Assembly: GCF_029910235.1 (NCBI RefSeq)
Contig: NZ_CP112879.1
Coordinates: 62,001 to 126,000 of the forward strand
Source: Pseudanabaena galeata CCNP1313
GTDB taxonomy: Bacteria > Cyanobacteriota > Cyanobacteriia > Pseudanabaenales > Pseudanabaenaceae
Direction: 5' to 3'
Length of the DNA: 64,000 bases
Both the position numbers and the translations under genes were made by a program. The notes beneath the pieces were generated by a model. It was not told the origin of the DNA. It searched no databases and was given only the letters and a program-made list of their open reading frames with translations. The number at the start of each line of letters is the position of its first letter. Within the stretch, counting starts at the first letter, position 1. Positions 58,017 through 64,000 of this stretch are shown here, piece by piece.

Positions 58017-58148
58017 CTAACCCGTTATGGTCAAGGCAACGTTTTGGTAGTCATGGAGGATGGCACAGCGAAGTTTGGTCATGTCTATAGCTTCATTCTA
58101 AATCCTACGGATTCCTTAATCCGCAATGTGCAGGACGGCTTTACCTGA
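58017..58148 (+). pseudogene. Possible remnant of an NTF2/SnoaL-like gene
   Basis: A 43-codon frame without a start of its own reads GQGNVLVVMEDGTAKFGHVY and then SFILNPTDSLIRNVQDGF. This resembles the terminal strand pair of small NTF2-like proteins. A stop lies immediately upstream and the frame overlaps the end of the oxidoreductase gene on the other strand. It is probably debris of a lost gene, but chance cannot be excluded. The rest of the 330-bp gap (57785-58115) holds nothing recognisable. Confidence 0.25.
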
Positions 58149-59063
58149 ATACTGGCGATCGAGTAGCTGCTGAGCGACTTCGGCAACCTTTGTCCACGAA
58201 GCTTCTATGCTAATAGGCGTGCGAATTTGACCCGTGGCAACGAGATTTCCTAACCGATTCAGCCCGATCGCTGCGGATTCCACTGCCTTTAGTTCTCGGA
58301 ATAAAATCAATCCGTACAGCTTCGCACCGCCGATACCATAAAACCGCGACGCATTGAAGGTCACTTCACCGCCACCAGAGGTTCCAAACGACACAAGTAC
58401 TCCATCGGGCGCGATCAAACCGAGGGCATCGCCAAGTACTTTACCGCCCACTGATTCCGCAATCAGATGATAGGGACCAAATTTGTCATTGCTAAGGTCT
58501 TCTCCCAGCACCACTGCATCGGCTCCAGCCGCTTTGACCAAGGCTTCATCCTCTGGTTTGCGAATATGGGCAACCACTCGCGCTCCCGATAGTTTGGCTA
58601 ACTGGATCGCAAAATTGCCCACACCCCCTGTCGCCGCCGTGATTAGTACGGGCTTCTCTAACAGTGAACCGCCTTGCAAAAGCGCATGATAGGCAGTTAA
58701 CCCCGCCACAGGTAATGTTGCGGCTTGGGCAAAGGAGACTGAATCAGGTAATTCTGCCAAGGTTTCGGTGGGAACTGCTACCAATTCTCCCCAAGCCCCA
58801 AAGCGCAACAAGCCCACAACCCTTGCTCCTTGATTTGGACCCGAACCATCGGCAGCAGCAGTTTCGACTACGCCAGCTAAATCCCATCCTGGTCGCCAAC
58901 CTGCGTCGGCTGTGGTCGATCGCCTGACTTCTCCACGATTCAGCGAAATGGATGCCACTCGCACCAATGCTTCATGGGGGGCAGGATTAGGTGCATCGAA
59001 TTCACGGAGAACCAATCTTCCTGTAACAGTGGGATCGACGACAACGGCTCGAATTTTACTCAT
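58116..59063 (-). CDS. Zinc-type MDR oxidoreductase (quinone reductase-like)
   Basis: A 315-residue medium-chain dehydrogenase/reductase. The N-terminal GroES-like domain has ISLNRGEVRR and GWDLAGVV. The Rossmann domain shows ITAATGGVGNFAIQLAKLSG for NADPH binding, and the C-terminus has GKAVLHI. Catalytic zinc ligands are absent, as in zeta-crystallin / Qor-type quinone reductases. It forms a unit with the dehydrogenase gene 17 bp upstream. The substrate is unknown; detoxification of reactive carbonyls or quinones is likely. Confidence 0.9.
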   Translation of the reverse strand: MSKIRAVVVDPTVTGRLVLREFDAPNPAPHEALVRVASISLNRGEVRRSTTADAGWRPGWDLAGVVETAAADGSGPNQGARVVGLLRFGAWGELVAVPTETLAELPDSVSFAQAATLPVAGLTAYHALLQGGSLLEKPVLITAATGGVGNFAIQLAKLSGARVVAHIRKPEDEALVKAAGADAVVLGEDLSNDKFGPYHLIAESVGGKVLGDALGLIAPDGVLVSFGTSGGGEVTFNASRFYGIGGAKLYGLILFRELKAVESAAIGLNRLGNLVATGQIRTPISIEASWTKVAEVAQQLLDRQYSGKAVLHIAD

Positions 59064-59080
59064 GATGGAATTCCTCTATT

Positions 59081-59962
59081 TTATTTCTTGATTTCGTTTG
59101 CTAAGGTCGTGATGACTTGAGAGAGGGAGCGATCGCGATCGCGTTCCTCTGGAGTTTCTTTGCCGAGGGAGGTATCTTTGACTAAGCGATAGATATCTGC
59201 CGCACCTTGGAAGATATATTCCGTTAAACCCAGTGATTTAAACGTATCGGCAATCTCTTCCATTTCCCCAATCCAGCGATGCGCCTTTGGTGTCATCCCT
59301 GGAATCGTTCGGCTTAAATGGTTCAACAATCCTGATTGACTATTGGTTAGTTCCGCTTCTAAGGGAGCATCTAAGCCCAGTTCATGCGCCGCAATCAGCA
59401 GTTCAGTGCCGATCGCGGTTAATCCTTTGGTTAGGGCGGCGTAACACATCTTTAGTCCCGAAGCCTGTCCAATTTCATCGCCAATGACGCGAATATCCAG
59501 TCCATAGTCTCGCAGGGGAAGCAGTTGATTTGCGTGAGTGCCAGAGGCATAAATGCGGGTCTGGTCGGGAACCCGTGGTGGTGGACCAATAATCGATGCA
59601 TCCACAAACTGCCCACCTGCTTCCGTGATAATCTGCCCAATTCGTTTAACGCGGTCGGGGGCGATCGCATTTGCATCGACATAGAGCAATGGTTTACCGA
59701 CTGCCCGAATTATTGGCGCAATTTGCTCTGCGGCTTCTGTGGCAGCAGATGGAACCAGCACCGACAGGATCAGATCGGCTTCGATTACCAGATTTTTGAG
59801 CGAGCCAACATCCTCAATCTTTGCCTCAGCCGCTAACTGGCGCGTGCGATCGCTGCGACCGTCTAGAGCTGCCAAGGTATGCAATCCATGTTGGGAAAGC
59901 ACGATGGCGATCGCCTGTCCCATGTCACCTGGACTCAAAATGCCAACCTTTTGCAGTGTCAT
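59081..59962 (-). CDS. NAD(P)-dependent dehydrogenase with DUF1932 C-terminus
   Basis: A 293-residue protein of the beta-hydroxyacid / 6-phosphogluconate dehydrogenase superfamily. The Rossmann start is VGILSPGDMGQAIAIVLSQHG, with the dinucleotide loop GDMGQA. The middle has LYVDANAIAPDRV and VDASIIGPPP. The C-terminal helical part (GLKMCYAALTKGLTAIGTEL, with a conserved Lys) is DUF1932-like. Substrate not determinable. Adjacent divergent DNA contains a palindrome that may be its operator. Confidence 0.88.
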   Translation of the reverse strand: MTLQKVGILSPGDMGQAIAIVLSQHGLHTLAALDGRSDRTRQLAAEAKIEDVGSLKNLVIEADLILSVLVPSAATEAAEQIAPIIRAVGKPLLYVDANAIAPDRVKRIGQIITEAGGQFVDASIIGPPPRVPDQTRIYASGTHANQLLPLRDYGLDIRVIGDEIGQASGLKMCYAALTKGLTAIGTELLIAAHELGLDAPLEAELTNSQSGLLNHLSRTIPGMTPKAHRWIGEMEEIADTFKSLGLTEYIFQGAADIYRLVKDTSLGKETPEERDRDRSLSQVITTLANEIKK

Positions 59963-60002
59963 ATAGTAATCCGCAGAAGCGAGTTTAAGTTATTTGTATC
60001 AA

Positions 60003-60038
60003 TAATCTACGGTAAATACTTGGAGTTATCGTAGATTA
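60003..60038. promoter_or_regulatory. Palindrome upstream of the oxidoreductase pair
   Basis: TAATCTACG at 60003-60011 is inverted at 60030-60038 (CGTAGATTA), with 18 bases between. It is about 40 bp before the dehydrogenase start, a reasonable operator position for a HxlR-, MarR- or LysR-type regulator, none of which is encoded here. Confidence 0.35.
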
Positions 60039-60245
60039 CTTTGCTATGAGCCTAACACTAGATCCCGTCATGAAGCAAGCCCTAAATGGCGATCCCATTC
60101 TGCTGATGGGTACAAATCTATTGATATGGTAGCGATCGCCATTTATGGTCATCCACATGAAAAATTATGGCTTTACCGATGATTAGGTTATAGGCTCCTA
60201 ATGGCTAACGTGCATTGGCAAAATGCAAAACTGTCTCATGGTAGC

Positions 60246-61763
60246 TCATACAATTTTGGCTTGTGAGTCAATACTTTGTTGCAGTGCTTGAGATCGATGC
60301 TCCCAAGCCTGCTCAAATTGTTGGATATCAAATTCGCTCAAATTGGCAAACTCAATTTCCTGCCCCTTAACCTGCAAGATAATTTGGCGATCGCCTCGTA
60401 AATTCTCAACTGTCAGAGCATCTCCACTTCGTTGAATACGGTAAGAATTCTTGCCCGTTTCTCCAAAATTATCAGCCCCTAGCTCATTGAGGAGTTGATG
60501 GCAGAGCGCGGCGACAAGATGAGCCTTATCCATGCCTTCATGTTCTGGGGTGATTGAGATCTTATTTTCAAGCACATTCTCAGGCTGAATTGGGTTGGGT
60601 AATTGTAGAGATCGCAGTCTTTCTAGTTCCAGCGCAAGCTCGGCAAATAAACTATCTGGTAGTCCTTCGGATGCTTGAGGAGAAGATTCTTGACTTGTCG
60701 CTTTAGAATTAGCGCCCTGCATCTTTAGAATAATTGGCATATCCCGCACTGGATCGTAACTTACCTGCAAATACTTCTGGAGTCCGCCCCAGCTAAACTC
60801 TTTTCCTAATTCATTACCTTGAATGCTGTTATCTCCAAAACTATAGGAAATACCCTTAACCTTCTTATTGCGGGTGTATTTGACATGAGCATCCACTCCT
60901 GATTGTCGAAGCTGCTCAATAAACTGGGGCATAGCCATTCCTGCTTTTATCTGCTCCATGATTACCTGCGATATATGAGGCTTCAGGTTATAGATATTAG
61001 GTTTTACAATTTCGCTAGCCGAAATTTCCAATTGTTTCAAAATACGCGGCAACGAGTATGCTTTGCCTATGCTTGAGCCAGACAGCCTAACTCCCTCGTA
61101 TTTGTAAGCAATGCCTCTAGGCTTGCCCTCGTGATCGCGTTCAACTTTTACGCGAATTTGATCGCGATTTAGCTGCTCTATAAAGTCTGGTAGTGACTTG
61201 GTATAAGCCAAAGCAGCACTAATCTTGTTAGCAAGTTGCTTCTTGACCGTAGGTTTGCCTGATATTCTCTCCTTTTCAATGTGGCGATAGGTTTCCTCTT
61301 GGCGATCGCTTGTCCGACTTGACGGAACTGATGCTAATCCAAAATCCATTTCCAGTTTTCGGATCGATTTTTGGCTGCGCGTCCAATCCCAGCTATCTGA
61401 GACAACGGAGCCATCCATCTTCACTCGACTGGTAACTAAATGAACATGCTCATGATTTGCTGTATCGGTGTGCTTCACAGCGACATACTGATTATTGCTA
61501 AAATCCATGTCTTTGAGATATTGGGCGATCACCTGCTGCCAAGAAGCATTGTTAAGATGTTCATCAGGACTAAGGCTGAGAGAAACATGACAAACTACTT
61601 GATTGAGCATTGGTCGTAACTGTCGAGATAGGGAAAACTCAGTCGCAAGACTACGAGGGCTATCACCATCCATATTTGTGTCAATAATTTCTGCACCAGT
61701 TTTTTCCAGCACATAGGACAGGCATCCCCGAAAGCCTCTACCCTTAATGATTTTACCGATCAT
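60246..61763 (-). CDS. Relaxase / mobilisation nuclease (MOBP-like)
   Basis: A 505-residue relaxase. Motif I is GCLSYVLEK with the likely nicking Tyr at 17; motif III is VKHTDTANHEHVHLVTSRV, with His98, His104, His106 and His108 forming the metal site. After the nuclease domain come two tandem modules at about 191-246 and 278-333 (both beginning FIEQL and containing GIAYKY or GISYSF). The C-terminal domain at 425-490 (YRIQRSGDALTVENLRGD) resembles segments in two T4SS-locus proteins. It nicks oriT and leads the strand into the recipient. MobC-like gene seven bases upstream. Confidence 0.92.
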   Translation of the reverse strand: MIGKIIKGRGFRGCLSYVLEKTGAEIIDTNMDGDSPRSLATEFSLSRQLRPMLNQVVCHVSLSLSPDEHLNNASWQQVIAQYLKDMDFSNNQYVAVKHTDTANHEHVHLVTSRVKMDGSVVSDSWDWTRSQKSIRKLEMDFGLASVPSSRTSDRQEETYRHIEKERISGKPTVKKQLANKISAALAYTKSLPDFIEQLNRDQIRVKVERDHEGKPRGIAYKYEGVRLSGSSIGKAYSLPRILKQLEISASEIVKPNIYNLKPHISQVIMEQIKAGMAMPQFIEQLRQSGVDAHVKYTRNKKVKGISYSFGDNSIQGNELGKEFSWGGLQKYLQVSYDPVRDMPIILKMQGANSKATSQESSPQASEGLPDSLFAELALELERLRSLQLPNPIQPENVLENKISITPEHEGMDKAHLVAALCHQLLNELGADNFGETGKNSYRIQRSGDALTVENLRGDRQIILQVKGQEIEFANLSEFDIQQFEQAWEHRSQALQQSIDSQAKIV

Positions 61764-61769
61764 TCTTTC

Positions 61770-62165
61770 CTACTCCGCCTGTGGAGTTAAACCTGCGGTC
61801 GAAGTAATTTGAGAGCGAACATCGGACATTAATGAAACAAGTTGATTGAGACAACCAGATAACTTTTGAAATTCATCAAGTTGCGACTGCATAGGGCTAC
61901 CCATCATCACACTTAAATTAGCATCGTGTGTCAACTGGTTAATGTTGGTACCAATTTTATTCAACTCAAATTTCATTTGTCCTAGCAGGTGATATGTGTC
62001 CCAATCAACGCTAGTCATTGGAGCTAGTGGTGATAGTGGCTGAAACTTAAAAACTGCATAGCGGACAAATTTACTCGATTTAACATTCAGTTTCTTGGCT
62101 TTTGCCTCCAATACAACTTTCTCATTTTCAGTCATGCGTACCGTGAATCTAACGGATAAAGTCAT
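61770..62165 (-). CDS. mobC: MobC-like relaxosome accessory protein
   Basis: A 131-residue protein with an N-terminal ribbon-helix-helix (LSVRFTVRMTENEKVVLEAK, then KSSKFVRYAVF) and the helical MobC signature LLGQMKFELNKIGTNINQLT. MobC proteins help the relaxase melt the nick region. It lies just upstream of the relaxase gene on the same strand and next to the putative oriT. Confidence 0.88.
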   Translation of the reverse strand: MTLSVRFTVRMTENEKVVLEAKAKKLNVKSSKFVRYAVFKFQPLSPLAPMTSVDWDTYHLLGQMKFELNKIGTNINQLTHDANLSVMMGSPMQSQLDEFQKLSGCLNQLVSLMSDVRSQITSTAGLTPQAE

Positions 62166-62374
62166 TACTGCTATTCCTAAAGTTTGTTCTGCATAAGTGC
62201 TGTTGAAAAAATATTCAAAAACAAGAAATTCGGCGAGATGGACTCGCTAATTACAATCATAGTCTACATTTTTTTGTACAGAACAGAATTTTAAAATATT
62301 CTATTTCTACAAAAATTTAATTCTTGCAAAATTAATTGCAAGTCAGTTTTTTTATTTGGAGTTTTGAATTTATT

Positions 62375-62405
62375 AAGGGGGAATCCAAAGGGGGGATTCC
62401 CCCTT
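62375..62405. repeat. Strong GC-rich hairpin near the mob operon
   Basis: AAGGGGGAATCC at 62375-62386 pairs perfectly with GGATTCCCCCTT at 62394-62405 around a 7-nt loop. It stands out in an otherwise AT-rich gap and may be part of oriT or a terminator-like boundary. Confidence 0.7.
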
Positions 62406-62530
62406 GGCAAGCGGTCATGTTGCTGTCGAACAAAAATCAAACGTTAGTGCGATTTCTTGTCCGACAAGCAACATAGCTTGCTCCAAACCCCGCACACCCC
62501 TCAAACGGCGCAAACTCGTTCGCAAAAAGT
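62400..62530. other. Candidate origin of transfer (oriT)
   Basis: An imperfect long inverted repeat spans 62417-62438 and 62451-62474 (ATGTTGCTGTCGAACAA against TTGTCCGACAAGCAACAT), with a 12-nt loop. It is followed by a GC-rich, asymmetric stretch (CCCCGCACACCCCTC, then GGCGCAAACTCG) unlike the surrounding AT-rich DNA. An inverted repeat followed by a unique nick region, beside mobC and the relaxase, is the usual oriT layout. The nick site itself cannot be named. Confidence 0.5.
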
Positions 62531-62539
62531 TACAACTAA

Positions 62540-63100
62540 TATACAGAGCGTCTACAGGAGAGTATACAGATAGTCTAACCAATCTCTATCAGAAGTCTAC
62601 AAATAGTCTACTTAACAGTCTACACAGAGACTACAAATAATCTACAGATGGTCAACCAACAGTTATCACCGAAACTAACTGTAACCTACAGCAATCTACA
62701 GGTAGTCTACTTAACAGTCTACACAGAGACTACAATTAATCCACAGATGGTCAACCAACAGTTATCACTAAAACTAACTGTAAACAACAGGCATTCTACA
62801 CAAAGTCTACAGCAATCTACAGGTAGTCTACTTAACAATCTACATAGAGACTATTCAAAGCCTATAGATAATTAATAAAGAGGCTACTAACAGCCTACAA
62901 ATAGTTATCATAAAGTCTACTAACAGACTACATATTTTTACACAAAGTCTACAGCAATCTACAGAGAATCTACGCAGAGTCTATATGTAAATCACAAGTA
63001 TTTTATGTGTGATTTTACAGGAAATTTAACTATGTTCTAAAAAGGATAAGAGCCTACAGAAAATCTATTCACAGTCTACAAACTGTCTACTCAAAGCCTA
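62540..63100. repeat. Iteron cluster: candidate replication origin or centromere
   Basis: The heptamer GTCTAC and close variants (ATCTAC, GACTAC, CCTACA) recur dozens of times. They are embedded in larger units: AGTCTACTTAACA begins at 62605, 62704 and 62825 (spacings 99 and 121 bp), followed in the first two by almost identical blocks containing GATGGTCAACCAACAGTTAT. Such iterons bind plasmid replication or partition proteins. No rep gene is seen in the window; a ParA/TraL-like gene starts 0.9 kb to the right. Confidence 0.65.
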
Positions 63101-63348
63101 AAAAAAAAGACTTAATCAAAAATTCTTAAGATGCAATCTGAGTAAAGGTTTCAGCAATTGCAATCAATATTCTTAAGCAAGATTACTATAAAAAAGACTT
63201 TTTATTATTGCGTTTATGGCTATGATAAACCCATCAACAAATCCAAATATTTATGGAGTCCCCAAATCAATAAATTCTCTAAATGATTTTCATCACAGCA
63301 TTTGTTGTCTGAGATACCAGCCTTGTAGACAAATAATCAGCTAAAATA
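63101..63348. other. AT-rich leader region upstream of the TraK-like gene
   Basis: No gene is visible. The motif ATTCTTAAG occurs twice (near 63122 and 63170). The segment likely contains the promoter of the TraK-like / ATPase genes. Confidence 0.4.
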
Positions 63349-63942
63349 ATGCCTGAAATCATTGCGTGTTCATCGGTTGTAGAGGTAGCCACAGAGCAGT
63401 TAACAGAGTTGTCTGATCGGTGGTTTGCATCTATTAAAAACAAAGATAAACTGACAAGAAAAGTAGACATCATCTCATACCTTGAGGAAGCTGTCAGAGC
63501 ATTGCTTGCTTCAGGAAGTACATATAATGAAATTAGCCAAAACCTAAAAGATGAACTTCACGTCGATATCTCTGCTAAAACTATAAAGCAGTATATATGG
63601 CGAATTAACGAAAAACAAAAAAAGGGTGGGACAAAAGCTAAAACCCATACCGCTAGGGCAGAAAAGGCTTTACCGCAACACAAACCATCAGGATCTGAGC
63701 TAGCTCAACAACCAATTACAAGTTTGTCGGATAGTATGGCTAATATCCCCTCTGCAACGGAAACTCTTACCAATGTAGAAAATAGCGATCGCTCTGAACC
63801 AATCTCAGTGGTAAAGCCAAACAGCAGTAAGGCAACCACCAAACCACAAAGTATTGTCCCGAAATCTCTCCCCGTGGAAGATGATGACGACGATGATGAT
63901 TTGGCGCAACAAAAAATCTTGAAGCACTTCAATAGATACTAG
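63349..63942 (+). CDS. TraK-like DNA-binding protein of the oriT region
   Basis: A 197-residue protein with a helical DNA-binding-like region at about residues 35-90 (IISYLEEAVRALLASGSTYN, then ISAKTIKQYIWRINEKQ), similar in layout to TraK of IncP plasmids. A Lys/Thr/Ser-rich linker and a run of seven Asp precede the end (LAQQKILKHFNRY). It lies between the iteron region and a ParA/TraL-type ATPase, matching the oriT-traK-traL order. It may bind oriT or the iterons. Family assignment is tentative. Confidence 0.6.
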   Translation: MPEIIACSSVVEVATEQLTELSDRWFASIKNKDKLTRKVDIISYLEEAVRALLASGSTYNEISQNLKDELHVDISAKTIKQYIWRINEKQKKGGTKAKTHTARAEKALPQHKPSGSELAQQPITSLSDSMANIPSATETLTNVENSDRSEPISVVKPNSSKATTKPQSIVPKSLPVEDDDDDDDLAQQKILKHFNRY

Positions 63943-63953
63943 GAGACGACATT

Positions 63954-64000
63954 ATGGCAATTATCAACCTGATCGACGGTGAAAAAGGTGGTGTGGGTAA
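63954..64000 (+). CDS. ParA/TraL-type ATPase (N-terminal fragment, cut by window)
   Basis: The first 15 codons read MAIINLIDGEKGGVGK, the last incomplete beyond the Lys. They contain the deviant Walker A motif KGGxGK of the ParA/MinD/TraL superfamily. AGGAG lies eight bases before the ATG. It may be a partition ATPase or the TraL conjugation factor; the remainder lies outside the window. Confidence 0.8.
   Translation, partial: MAIINLIDGEKGGVG

Noticed and set aside
60046-60132. 28-codon frame beginning MSLTLDPVMKQAL after the palindrome
   Set aside because: It may be the truncated start of a lost gene, but it is too short and matches nothing recognisable.
62404-62875. Two plus-strand reading frames of 75-78 codons
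   Set aside because: They translate the hairpin and the iteron array itself; the repetitive product is explained by the DNA repeats, and no ribosome site is seen.
62540-63100. CRISPR array
   Set aside because: The repeats are short (6-13 bp), spaced irregularly and nested; there are no uniform spacers and no cas genes.
1-64000. tRNA or rRNA genes
   Set aside because: None was recognised when scanning for conserved tRNA and rRNA motifs by eye; short or divergent RNA genes could have been missed.

Overview
The window reads as accessory DNA from a cyanobacterium, most likely a large conjugative plasmid (an integrative conjugative element is the alternative). The palindrome GCGATCGC (HIP1), typical of cyanobacterial genomes, is frequent in most genes, and the best recognisable families (nrs nickel cluster, ZiaR/SmtB regulator, cyanobacterial-type T4SS) point the same way. 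No rRNA, tRNA or CRISPR array was seen, and no replication initiator gene lies inside the window.

Positions 1-18650 form a metal-handling island. On the left is a complete nrs-like nickel efflux set (nrsB-nrsA-nrsC-nrsD on the minus strand, nrsR-nrsS divergent). A ZIP transporter and a two-domain multicopper oxidase are translationally coupled next to it, followed by a YnfA-type small membrane protein. Then comes a minus-strand unit headed by a clear cobalamin riboswitch: cbtB, an uncharacterised 345-residue membrane protein and a 45-residue membrane peptide. A second minus-strand unit runs from a SmtB/ZiaR-type repressor through a P1B-type ATPase, a TPR protein and a VKOR-thioredoxin fusion to lgt.

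Positions 19150-35700 hold a relic IS630-like transposase and then a compact plus-strand conjugation locus. It contains VirB2-, VirB3-, VirB4-, VirB6-, VirB8-, VirB10-, VirB9-like and VirD4-like proteins, several cyanobacterial-type extras, and a plasmid topoisomerase I. The matching mobilisation end is at the right: relaxase and MobC on the minus strand (60246-62165), an inverted-repeat region that looks like oriT, an iteron-rich 0.6 kb stretch that looks like an origin or centromere, a TraK-like gene and the first 16 codons of a ParA/TraL-type ATPase.

Positions 35780-59960 are cargo. A 4693-bp Tn3-family transposon (39-bp perfect inverted repeats, 5-bp TTAAA duplication, TnpA, tyrosine recombinase, XRE-zinc-ribbon regulator) sits inside one continuous reading frame. 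When the transposon is removed in silico, that frame encodes a 1114-residue XRE-HTH plus dynamin-like GTPase protein, followed by a coiled-coil partner gene. Next come a convergent RelE/HigB-HigA-like pair, a DUF4926-like gene coupled to an Mfd, a VapBC-like pair, and an AT-rich, HIP1-poor three-gene block (DUF4935-like PIN protein, 804-residue helical protein, 1021-residue membrane protein) that looks like an undescribed defence cassette. Two oxidoreductase genes close the region.
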